The position numbers and the translations under genes are program-made. A stretch of DNA of 15,264 bases from Nitrospirota bacterium. GTDB lineage: Bacteria; Nitrospirota; Nitrospiria; Nitrospirales; Nitrospiraceae. Under the pieces are notes generated by a model that was not told the origin of the DNA, searched no databases, and worked only from the letters and a program-made list of their open reading frames with translations. Positions 7,922-13,831 of this stretch are shown in pieces. Positions within the stretch are counted from its first letter, which is position 1; each line of letters opens with the position of its first letter. Location of the stretch: assembly GCA_016195505.1 (NCBI GenBank), contig JACPZN010000118.1, forward strand, positions 1 through 15,264, in the 5' to 3' direction.

Positions 7922-7980
7922 CTGAGTGCTGGGTGCTGAGGGCCGACATTTCGGTTGACTCAGCACTCAGAATTCAGCAC
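7922..7980. repeat. Inverted-repeat element of GTGCTGAG words
   Basis: CTGAGTGCTG (7922-7931) is the perfect complement of CAGCACTCAG (7961-7970). A competing fold pairs GTGCTGAG (7933-7940) with CTCAGCAC (7959-7966), enclosing CCGA/TCGG (7943-7946, 7951-7954). Another CAGCAC lies at 7975-7980. The element fills the spacer between the peroxiredoxin and thioredoxin-like genes and would sit in the leader of the second gene, which has no visible ribosome site. Confidence 0.6.
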
Positions 7981-7991
7981 ACAGTATTCGC

Positions 7992-8321
7992 ATGGGCACG
8001 GTCGAAGACGTCAGCGACGCCAATTATAAGGAGTTCACTGATGCGGCGGCATCGGTTGTCTCCTATGGGCTGGCTACTTGCGAACCCTGCAAGGCGTACG
8101 ATCCTATTCTGGAGGCAACCGCCGCCAAATTTCCCGAAGTAAAAATGGGCAAGGCGAAGATGCATGTGCCGGGCCGCTGCCGTGAGATCAAAAAGACCCA
8201 CACGTTCGAGACCTATCCCACCACCCATTTCTTCGCAAGCGGCAAGCTGCTTCTCACGCGCGAGGGAGTCGTCGAGCCGGCCGAACTCGCCGCGCTGATT
8301 TCAGACTATCTCCTCAAGTAG
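7992..8321 (+). CDS. Small thioredoxin-fold protein with CEPC site
   Basis: This 109-residue protein has thioredoxin length and layout: VVSYGLATCEPCKAYDPILE with Cys30 and Cys33, the cis-proline segment ETYPTTHFF with Pro76, and a final helix PAELAALISDYL. The Trp that normally precedes the first Cys is replaced (ATCEPC rather than WCGPC), and a third cysteine, Cys63, lies in PGRCREI. No signal peptide is visible, so it is probably cytoplasmic. It follows the peroxiredoxin gene in the same direction and could reduce it; that pairing is inference from position only. No Shine-Dalgarno sequence is visible before the ATG, and an inverted-repeat element occupies the region upstream, so the start is less certain than the fold. 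Confidence 0.88.
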   Translation: MGTVEDVSDANYKEFTDAAASVVSYGLATCEPCKAYDPILEATAAKFPEVKMGKAKMHVPGRCREIKKTHTFETYPTTHFFASGKLLLTREGVVEPAELAALISDYLLK

Positions 8322-8331
8322 TCACGCTCAC

Positions 8332-8356
8332 CCATCGGTAAAAAGATGGCGCCATC
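8332..8356. other. Alternating CCATC-GATGG-CCATC segment with a 12-base palindrome
   Basis: GATGG (8345-8349) can pair with CCATC upstream (8332-8336, loop GGTAAAAA) or with CCATC downstream (8352-8356). The latter is part of the perfect palindrome GATGGCGCCATC (8345-8356). It lies 10 bases after the stop of the thioredoxin-like gene. It could be a protein-binding site or weak transcript end. The rest of 8322-8474 shows only a TATATACA at 8433 that might be part of a promoter for the next gene. Confidence 0.3.
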
Positions 8357-8474
8357 GCTCACCTATAACAGGCAGACACAGCGTGCTGCATAAGATAATC
8401 GAGAGAAGGAACTCCCGCCGCCACCGGATGACTATATACATTGAGCTGGTTGTGATTTTAGAGGGGAGCTGAAA

Positions 8475-8951
8475 ATGAACAAAGCGATCACTGGTCTTGT
8501 GTTAGGCGTGATGCTGGCCCCGTCGTTGCCGGTCTGGGCACATACCGACGAGTATTTCGAATTCGTCACGGCGCCCCACGGCGGGCAACTGCGCATGGTT
8601 GGGCCTTATCATCTAGAGCTTGTAGCCAAGGGCGGAGAGCTCACGGTGTATGTCACCGACCATGCGGACAACAAGATCAGCATGGACAGGGGCCAGGGAA
8701 AGGCAACCGTTGAAACGGGCCAAACCAGAACTCAGATTGGTCTGCATCCGGTGGGGGATAATATGCTCAAGGGCTCCGGCGTATTCTCCCTCACGCCAGA
8801 TACTGTCGTCATCGTGTTCTTTAGACTGCCGGATCAAGACGCGCACTCCGCCCGCTTCACCCCCCTCAAGCCCAAGAACACACCGTCCGGGAAAAGCCAG
8901 GACGGAACCGCACAGACAGAAGGCCACCACCATCATCATACGCAGCATTGA
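8475..8951 (+). CDS. Secreted histidine-rich protein, probable periplasmic metal binder
   Basis: This 158-residue protein has a clear Sec signal peptide: Lys3, a hydrophobic stretch at about 5-20 and a cleavage site VWA|H after residue 22, so the mature chain would begin with His. The mature part has APHGGQLR (His35), GPYHLELV (His46) and VTDHADN (His63). It ends in a hydrophilic tail with five consecutive histidines and HTQH at the C terminus. The fold looks like a single small beta domain. The pattern 'HGG...HLELV...LTVYVTDH' is reminiscent of domains around heavy-metal efflux and copper-handling proteins. I cannot name the family, and metal binding is inferred from His content. The ribosome site GGGGAG is 6 bases before the ATG. 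No partner gene adjoins; the cyanate operon starts 426 bases later. Confidence 0.85.
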   Translation: MNKAITGLVLGVMLAPSLPVWAHTDEYFEFVTAPHGGQLRMVGPYHLELVAKGGELTVYVTDHADNKISMDRGQGKATVETGQTRTQIGLHPVGDNMLKGSGVFSLTPDTVVIVFFRLPDQDAHSARFTPLKPKNTPSGKSQDGTAQTEGHHHHHTQH

Positions 8952-9278
8952 TGAATAGGTCCTCGAGATACATCCTTAGTCGAAAGAGATACTGAAAGAG
9001 CTGGTGCAGAAATGGGTGAATGAGCCCATAGCCCATGCGAGCCACACCCTCCAAGCCAACCGAGTGAACGACAACGCTCCCTTCCGGCAAGAACCATTCT
9101 AGTCCACCTAGTCCACAACACTGATCGAGAAAATTCTATAAATTCATCCAGTTTACTTCGATACGCTGTTTATGGCCAACTCGCCGCGGGCGCAAGTCTG
9201 ATCTCCCCGCATAAGCGTTTTCATTGTTAACCTCTAGTTTTTTGAAATGGGCCGGTTTAGAATCGCACCTTCATTTCT

Positions 9279-9294
9279 TCCGTACTAATACGGA
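9279..9294. promoter_or_regulatory. 16-base palindrome upstream of cynA, candidate operator
   Basis: TCCGTA (9279-9284) and TACGGA (9289-9294) are perfect inverted arms separated by CTAA. The site lies 84 bases before the cynA start codon. Its size and symmetry fit a dimeric helix-turn-helix regulator site. It does not match the FNR/CRP or NtcA consensus as I know them. It could equally be an RNA hairpin in the leader. Confidence 0.35.
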
Positions 9295-9295
9295 T

Positions 9296-9329
9296 ACCCC
9301 TTTCGCTCCAGCCGATCTGAGCGGTGGGT
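9296..9329 (+). promoter_or_regulatory. Stem-loop in the cynA leader
   Basis: CGCTC (9304-9308) pairs with GAGCG (9319-9323) around a 10-base loop, and ACCC (9296-9299) pairs with GGGT (9326-9329) outside it. It directly follows the palindrome at 9279-9294. No T-run follows, so this is not an intrinsic terminator. A role in leader regulation is possible but unproven. Confidence 0.3.
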
Positions 9330-9377
9330 CTTACCATTTGTGTTTGATGGATAGAGGAAGCAGCCAAGGAGGGATCT

Positions 9378-10700
9378 ATGAAGAAAGCGAATGATCAGAG
9401 CGTGAGCCCCTCAGAGGGTGCTCAGACGCATCTCGTTTCGCCCGAAGAGCATTTCGACCAGACGCTTGAGCGGGCGGTGTGCTCGGCGGTTCTGCGCGCC
9501 GCCAGCCCGACAAGGCGGCAATTTCTGGCCGGGCTCGGCGCCACCACCTTGTCGGCGTTGATCGCGGAGACCTTCCCGCTCCGCAGGCTCTCGGCGTTCG
9601 CCGCCGATCCGGTCGGCAAGCTGGAGAAAAAAGACGTGAGCATCGGCTTTATCCCAATCACATGCGGCACGCCGATTATCATGGCGGAGCCCCTGGGTTT
9701 TTACTCGAAACATGGATTGAACGCCAAGGTCAAGCGGGCAGCCGGATGGGCCATGATCCGTGACTGGGCCGTGAACGGTGAGACGGATGCCTCACACTTC
9801 CTTTCTCCAATGCCGTTGGCCTTCACGATGGGGGCCGGCTCGCTTCCGGTTCCCTTCTACATGCCGGCGGTGGAGAACATCAACGGGCAGGCGATCACGC
9901 TGCACATCAAGCATAAGAACGTGAAAACGGCAACCGAGATGAAAGGGTTCCGGTTCTGCGTGCCGTTTGATTTTTCCATGCATAACTATCTGCTCCGTTA
10001 CTACCTCGCCGAGGGCGGGATTCACCCGGACAAGGATGTTCAAATTCGGATCGTTCCACCTCCGGAGATGGTGGCGAACTTGAAAGCAGGAAACGTAGAC
10101 GGCTACCTGGGACCTGATCCATTCAACCAACGGGCGGTTTACGAGAACACCGGCTTTATTTTCAAGCTCTCGAAAGAGATCTGGGATCGGCATCCCTGCT
10201 GTGCGTTTGCGATCACGAAGAAGTTTGCGGACGCGAATCCCAATACGTTTCTCGCATTATTCAAAGCGATTGTGGATGCGACCCACTACGCGTCCAATCC
10301 GGCTCATCGCAAGGAAATTGCCGCCGCCATCGCGCCGGCCAATTATTTGAACCAACCGGTCACGGTACTCGAGCAGGTGCTCACGGGCACCTATGCCGAT
10401 GGGCTCGGCAAGATTATCAAAGAGCCGAATCGGATCGATTTCGACCCCTATCCCTGGCATTCGATGGCGATTTGGATCATGACCCAGATGAAGCGGTGGG
10501 GCCATCTGAAACAGGACGTGAATTACCAAGCAGTCGCCGAGCAGGTCTATCGGGCGACGGAGTGCGACAAGATCGCCAAGGAATTGGGCTACTCGACGCA
10601 CGAAACCACGATGACGAAGCACGTCATCATGGGCAAGGAATTCAATCCGGAACAACCGGACGCCTATGTGAAGAGTTTCGAGATTCACAGCATGGCGTAA
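9378..10700 (+). CDS. cynA: Tat-exported ABC transporter substrate-binding protein, NrtA/CmpA/CynA family (probable cyanate binder)
   Basis: This 440-residue periplasmic binding protein captures a small anion for the CynB-CynD transporter. A 44-residue n-region precedes the twin-arginine motif TRRQFL (45-50) and a hydrophobic stretch ending near AFAA; a long n-region ahead of the Tat motif is usual in this family. The mature protein starts a nitrate/bicarbonate-type bilobed fold at VSIGFIPITCGTPIIMAEPLG (88-107), with AGWAMIRDW, GQAITLH and MHNYLLRYYLAEGG (201-214). His202 seems to align with the anion-contacting His of NrtA. The loop after HP (272-273) reads CC where NrtA has Lys and CmpA has Glu, if my recollection of those structures holds. 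An optimal AAGGAGGG lies 4 bases before the ATG. cynB follows after 20 bases. Cyanate as ligand is inferred from cynS downstream; nitrate, nitrite or bicarbonate are alternatives. Confidence 0.9.
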   Translation: MKKANDQSVSPSEGAQTHLVSPEEHFDQTLERAVCSAVLRAASPTRRQFLAGLGATTLSALIAETFPLRRLSAFAADPVGKLEKKDVSIGFIPITCGTPIIMAEPLGFYSKHGLNAKVKRAAGWAMIRDWAVNGETDASHFLSPMPLAFTMGAGSLPVPFYMPAVENINGQAITLHIKHKNVKTATEMKGFRFCVPFDFSMHNYLLRYYLAEGGIHPDKDVQIRIVPPPEMVANLKAGNVDGYLGPDPFNQRAVYENTGFIFKLSKEIWDRHPCCAFAITKKFADANPNTFLALFKAIVDATHYASNPAHRKEIAAAIAPANYLNQPVTVLEQVLTGTYADGLGKIIKEPNRIDFDPYPWHSMAIWIMTQMKRWGHLKQDVNYQAVAEQVYRATECDKIAKELGYSTHETTMTKHVIMGKEFNPEQPDAYVKSFEIHSMA

Positions 10701-10720
10701 GGAGAAACGGGGAAAAAACG

Positions 10721-11602
10721 ATGGGCACGCAAGGCAAACCGTGGTTGATTTCGGTCTTCCTGCTGGCGATCTTCTTGCTCGGCTGGCAACTGTTCACGCT
10801 GCGCGCGTCGTTCAACTCGAAAGGGTTGTCGGAGGAACAGTTGCACTTGTTGGAGTTTAACGGCGACATCATCAAGACCGCAGACGGCCGGTACGAGTGG
10901 AATCCCGAAAAAGAGAAGGTGAAAGGCGTGCCGGGGCCGCTGGCGGTGTTCGAGAAGGCGAGAGAGGAACTGGGAGAAGCCTTCGTCAAGAAGGGGACGA
11001 ACGACCACGGGATCGCCTACTTGGTGCTCTACACCGTGACGCGGTTCGCCGCGGGGTTCTTCGCGGCCTCCGTAGTGGCGGTGGCGGTGGGAGTGCTGTT
11101 GGGGCTGAACAAGGTGCTGTTCCGGGCGGTCAATCCCTTCATCCAGATCTTGAAGCCGATTTCTCCGCTCGCCTGGATGCCGTTGCTGCTGTACACGGTG
11201 AGGGACCCAAAATGGACGGCCATGCTGGTGGTCTTCATGGCATCCTTGTGGCCGACCTTGGCGACCACCGCGTTCGGCGTGAATTCTCTGCGCAAGGAAT
11301 ACCTGCAGGTCGCGGCCATTCTCCAGTTGTCGTGGTGGAAGCGCCTGTTCACGGTCATCCTGCCGGGCGCGGCGCCGACGATCGTTAATGGGCTGCGGAT
11401 TTCGTTCGGCAGTGCCCTTGTCGCGGTCGTCCCGGCCGAGATGCTACTGGGAGAACTGGGGGTGGGTTACTTGAGTTGGATCGAATGGAACAACCTCGAC
11501 ATCGCGGGGGTGATCTTCGCCATTCTGGTCGTCGGGGTCGTGGGCGTGATTCTGGATTCAGGATTCAACAAGGTCGCCGGGCTTGTCACCTATCAGGAGT
11601 AA
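10721..11602 (+). CDS. cynB: ABC transporter permease, NrtB/CynB family
   Basis: This 293-residue inner-membrane permease presumably forms a homodimeric channel with CynD. It has a first membrane helix at about 8-26, then a roughly 70-residue hydrophilic periplasmic segment (30-97), then five helices at about 98-128, 133-150, 165-185, 222-240 and 262-283. The binding-protein-dependent transport signature (EAA loop) is at about 197-217: VAAILQLSWWKRLF followed by TVILPGAAP, with Ser204 where the loop's Gly usually lies. The ATG at 10721 was chosen because it follows GGGGA by 7 bases and family-like sequence begins there. The frame stays open upstream through the end of cynA, but that part is not membrane-permease-like. 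cynD starts 3 bases after its stop, so the two are probably translationally coupled. Confidence 0.93.
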   Translation: MGTQGKPWLISVFLLAIFLLGWQLFTLRASFNSKGLSEEQLHLLEFNGDIIKTADGRYEWNPEKEKVKGVPGPLAVFEKAREELGEAFVKKGTNDHGIAYLVLYTVTRFAAGFFAASVVAVAVGVLLGLNKVLFRAVNPFIQILKPISPLAWMPLLLYTVRDPKWTAMLVVFMASLWPTLATTAFGVNSLRKEYLQVAAILQLSWWKRLFTVILPGAAPTIVNGLRISFGSALVAVVPAEMLLGELGVGYLSWIEWNNLDIAGVIFAILVVGVVGVILDSGFNKVAGLVTYQE

Positions 11603-11605
11603 GAC

Positions 11606-12472
11606 GTGGCCTTTCTGCAGATTGATCACATGACGAAATTCTTTCCCAGCCATTCGGGCGATGGACAGGTCTGCATCTTCAAGGAGGTGACGATCACCAT
11701 CGAGAAGGGCGAGTTCGTCACGACCATTGGGCATTCCGGCTGCGGGAAGAGCACGCTGCTGAACATCATCGCCGGGATGGAAACCGCCACCAAGGGCAGC
11801 GTGATTTTGAACGGCCGCGAAGCCGCCGGGCCCGGACTGGATCGAATGGTGGTCTTCCAGAGCTTTGCCTTGATGCCGTGGATGACTGTCTTCGAGAACA
11901 TTGCGATCGCCGTCCGGGCCGCCTATGCGGACTGGACCAAGGAGCAGGTGACGACCCACGTGCACAAATACATCGCGCTGGTCGGCCTCAAAGGCGCTGA
12001 GACCAAGCGGCCGACGGCGTTGTCGGGCGGCATGAAACAACGGGTCGGCTTGGCGCGGGCCTTCGCGATCGAACCCAAGGTTCTTCTGCTGGACGAGCCG
12101 TTCGCGCAAATCGATGCGCTCACCCGAGGAGTGATCCAGGAAGAGCTGATTCAGATGTGGAATACGTCCAGAAATACGGTCTTCATGGTCACGCACGACG
12201 TAGATGAGGCGATCTTGTTATCCGACAGAATTCTGCTGATGACCAACGGGCCCGGCGCCCGCATCGCCGAAAATGTCATCGTGACGATTCCGCGGCCCAG
12301 GGCTCGCGTCACGATCATCGAGCATCCCCATTATTACAAGATCAGGAACCATATCATTCACTTCCTCGTCGAGCATGCCAAGCACGACGAAACGGAGTCT
12401 GCCTCCGGCGCGTCCGATGGCAAGGCCCCCAGAGTCGTGGATTTTGAGAAGGAATCGCTTGTCAAGAACTGA
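11606..12472 (+). CDS. cynD: ABC transporter ATP-binding protein, NrtD/CynD family
   Basis: This 288-residue cytoplasmic ATPase powers the CynAB importer. All motifs are present: Walker A GHSGCGKST (42-50), Q-loop Gln85 in VFQSFALMPW, signature LSGGMKQR (139-146), Walker B VLLLDEP (159-165), D-loop IDAL and switch His197 in MVTHDVDEA. It is a single-domain ATPase like NrtD or CynD, not an NrtC-type fusion to a binding-protein domain. The start is GTG, set by AGGAG (11595-11599) that overlaps the cynB stop and lies 6 bases upstream. The C-terminal extension after about residue 230 carries HIIHFLVEH and an acidic tail. After the TGA, the same frame stays open for 39 codons up to the cynS start. 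Confidence 0.94.
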   Translation: MAFLQIDHMTKFFPSHSGDGQVCIFKEVTITIEKGEFVTTIGHSGCGKSTLLNIIAGMETATKGSVILNGREAAGPGLDRMVVFQSFALMPWMTVFENIAIAVRAAYADWTKEQVTTHVHKYIALVGLKGAETKRPTALSGGMKQRVGLARAFAIEPKVLLLDEPFAQIDALTRGVIQEELIQMWNTSRNTVFMVTHDVDEAILLSDRILLMTNGPGARIAENVIVTIPRPRARVTIIEHPHYYKIRNHIIHFLVEHAKHDETESASGASDGKAPRVVDFEKESLVKN

Positions 12473-12588
12473 CGTGAAGGAGGAACGCGGGCCGTACTTG
12501 CAGAGCGGGACGTGTTCAATAAGTATAACCCGGAGCTAATCCCGGACGTTTTTGCCGGCCGGCTTTCAACAATAACAAGGAGGACATC
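12473..12588 (+). other. cynD-cynS spacer with orphan Shine-Dalgarno and open frame
   Basis: The cynD frame continues open past its TGA from 12473 to a TGA at 12590-12592 that overlaps the cynS start as ATGA. A near-perfect ribosome site AAGGAGG (12477-12483) has no start codon at a usable distance; a GTG at 12512 would give a 26-codon peptide (VFNKYNPELIPDVFAGRLS at its start). A GC palindrome GCCGGCCGGC lies at 12554-12563. The real cynS ribosome site is AAGGAGG at 12577-12583. Whether the open frame is a leader peptide, a lost C-terminal extension, or chance is unresolved. Confidence 0.3.
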
Positions 12589-13044
12589 ATGATGACCAAG
12601 AAAGATGTCGTGACCAAGCTACTGGCTTTGAAAGATGCGTCAGGAAAAACGTACGACCAGCTGGCTGACGAACTGGGTCTGTGCAACGTGTACGTCGCCC
12701 AGATTTTACGCCGACAGGCGCAGCTGAAGAAGGGAACCGAAGACAAGCTCGTTAAGCTGTTGCCAGGTCTCACCGAAGATCTTCTGAAGGAAATGAGGAA
12801 GCCGCCGCTCCGTTCCTACGATCCGGCCATCCTGGAGGAGCCGCACGTGTACCGGATGACGGAGGTATGCGCCCATTATGGCGACGCGATTTTGGCCGTA
12901 ATCCATGAACAGTTCGGAGACGGAATCATGTCCGCGATCGATTTCCGGTTTACGATCCACAAGATCAAGGGGAGCCAAGGCGAGGACCGAGTCGTGATGA
13001 CATGGAATGGGAAGTTCCTCCCTCATATTGAACAGACTAAGTAA
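12589..13044 (+). CDS. cynS: Cyanase (cyanate hydratase)
   Basis: This 151-residue cytoplasmic enzyme converts cyanate plus bicarbonate to ammonia and CO2 through carbamate. The N-terminal helical, DNA-binding-like domain (about 1-75) has KTYDQLADELG and NVYVAQILRRQAQLK. The C-terminal catalytic domain contains Arg89, Glu92 and Ser115 (YRMTE and IMSAIDF). Their spacing of 3 and 26 residues equals that of the E. coli triad Arg96, Glu99, Ser122. The chain ends RVVMTWNGKFLPH, also typical. Two adjacent ATG codons fit AAGGAGG (12577-12583), 5 and 8 bases away; the first is used here. The gene is 116 bases after cynD and completes a cynABDS order like that of some cyanobacteria. Its presence is the main reason for reading the transporter as a cyanate importer. 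Confidence 0.98.
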   Translation: MMTKKDVVTKLLALKDASGKTYDQLADELGLCNVYVAQILRRQAQLKKGTEDKLVKLLPGLTEDLLKEMRKPPLRSYDPAILEEPHVYRMTEVCAHYGDAILAVIHEQFGDGIMSAIDFRFTIHKIKGSQGEDRVVMTWNGKFLPHIEQTK

Positions 13045-13337
13045 CGCGCGCGTGTCGTAGGCACATCCTGCGTGGAAAATCGGTGGAGGCCGGTCATCCT
13101 GAACTGAAAACAACGGGCGCAGCCATGCCGCCGGTCCGGCCAGCTGGTTGGCTTTGAGGAGCCGACATCACGCCGATTGTGCCCCATAACGACCCGGCCG
13201 ATACGGCCTGCGTGCTGGTCGCATCAGCCCGTTAAAGGGATCGAGGCATTGGTCATTGTCTCCGGCAAGGTCGCCTCGGGAGTCGGGGGAGCGAAAGGCC
13301 GCAGGCTACGCCTTCCTGCTCCAAGGAATACGCTAGG
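13045..13337. other. Intergenic region between convergent cynS and NTF2-like genes
   Basis: No gene or convincing terminator was found in these 293 bases. Short GC-rich self-complementary words occur (for example GCCA/TGGC around 13138-13152 and CCC/GGG around 13228-13240), without T-runs. One short plus-strand frame between stops at 13155 and 13233 (starting GADITPIVPHND) looks slightly protein-like but has no start codon or ribosome site. It may be a remnant of a lost gene or chance. Confidence 0.4.
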
Positions 13338-13814
13338 TTATGGAGTGATTCTGGTCTTCGAACAATGCTCGTGGAAGATTAGCCAGGTGGAGAGTTCCTT
13401 GCGGAGGATGCTGGTACATTTGCCAGCATCCTGACCTTCGAGCTCACCGTTTCTGATCGCCTGAAACACATAGTCGTAAGTCACCCACCCCACGGGCCCC
13501 ACAACCTTTGCCTTGAGGTTGGATACCACGCTGATAAAGCGAAGTTTGCTTCCTCGTTTCAGCTCTGATTCGTAGTCTGCGAGCCATTTCTCGATCGAGT
13601 CCCGCATCTCCGCCTGACCATCCTGGACCCCGACATAGTCCTGCGAGTAAAGTTTCAAGACCGCTTGCGAGTCTCTGGCTTCTGAAAATGCGGCGGTCGC
13701 CTTGGCAGCTTCTCTAATCACCCTCTCGATCACCTCTTCTTCTTGACCAGCCCGAACAGGCACAGCCACCAGCAAGCATCCGATCATGAAGATCATGCCG
13801 CATCGGCGTGTCAT
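13338..13814 (-). CDS. Secreted NTF2/SnoaL-like protein
   Basis: This 158-residue protein begins with a signal peptide (TRR, hydrophobic stretch about 7-20, cleavage VRA|GQ after residue 22). The mature chain has the helix-rich start and beta-sheet end of an NTF2-like cone fold: VIREAAKATAAFSEARDSQAVLKLYSQDYVGVQDG, the helix IEKWLADY, then VTYDYVF and the closing CTSILRKELSTWLIFHEHCS, typical of SnoaL/DUF4440-type proteins. Cys133 and Cys151 could form a disulfide in the periplasm. No catalytic activity can be assigned. The ATG at 13814 was chosen over upstream in-frame starts because GAGGTG lies 4 bases before it and the signal peptide begins there. Upstream codons would run into the preceding PTPS gene, whose stop is 17 bases away, so the two are probably co-transcribed. 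Confidence 0.85.
   Translation of the reverse strand: MTRRCGMIFMIGCLLVAVPVRAGQEEEVIERVIREAAKATAAFSEARDSQAVLKLYSQDYVGVQDGQAEMRDSIEKWLADYESELKRGSKLRFISVVSNLKAKVVGPVGWVTYDYVFQAIRNGELEGQDAGKCTSILRKELSTWLIFHEHCSKTRITP
13405..13432. repeat. Perfect 10-base inverted repeat inside the NTF2-like gene
   Basis: AGGATGCTGG (13405-13414) and CCAGCATCCT (13423-13432) are perfect complements around an 8-base loop. It encodes part of QDAGKCTSIL near the 3' end of the gene. No T-run follows on either strand, so it is probably an mRNA hairpin without terminator function, or a coding coincidence. Confidence 0.5.
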
Positions 13815-13831
13815 CGAACACCTCGCCCTGA

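Larger units (their letters stand above)
8952..9377. other. Intergenic region before the cyanate operon
   Basis: These 426 bases hold no gene I can support. Up to about 9120 the sequence is GC-rich with short open stretches on both strands that lack good starts. From about 9125 to 9260 it is AT-rich, with TATAAA at 9137-9142 (a possible -10 with no clear -35), then T6 at 9238-9243. The last 100 bases carry two adjacent inverted repeats listed separately, and the strong ribosome site AAGGAGGG (9366-9373) for cynA. The operon's promoter is probably in the AT-rich part. Confidence 0.5.

Noticed and set aside
8866..9126. Minus-strand open frame with a protein-like stretch (FLHQLFQYLFRLRMYLEDLF)
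   Set aside because: No ATG start or ribosome site (only a TTG), and its end runs antisense through the His-rich gene. It could be a remnant, but the evidence is too thin to call a gene.
9173..9187. GG-N10-GC spacing reminiscent of a sigma-54 promoter before cynA
   Set aside because: The -12 element reads CCGC instead of TTGC, and such a spacing is common by chance.
10472..10720. Upstream start for the permease gene overlapping cynA
   Set aside because: The overlap is an out-of-frame reading of cynA; a ribosome site and permease-like sequence begin at 10721.
13155..13235. Short protein-like frame between cynS and the NTF2-like gene
   Set aside because: Only 25 codons between stops, no start codon, no ribosome site and no recognisable family.
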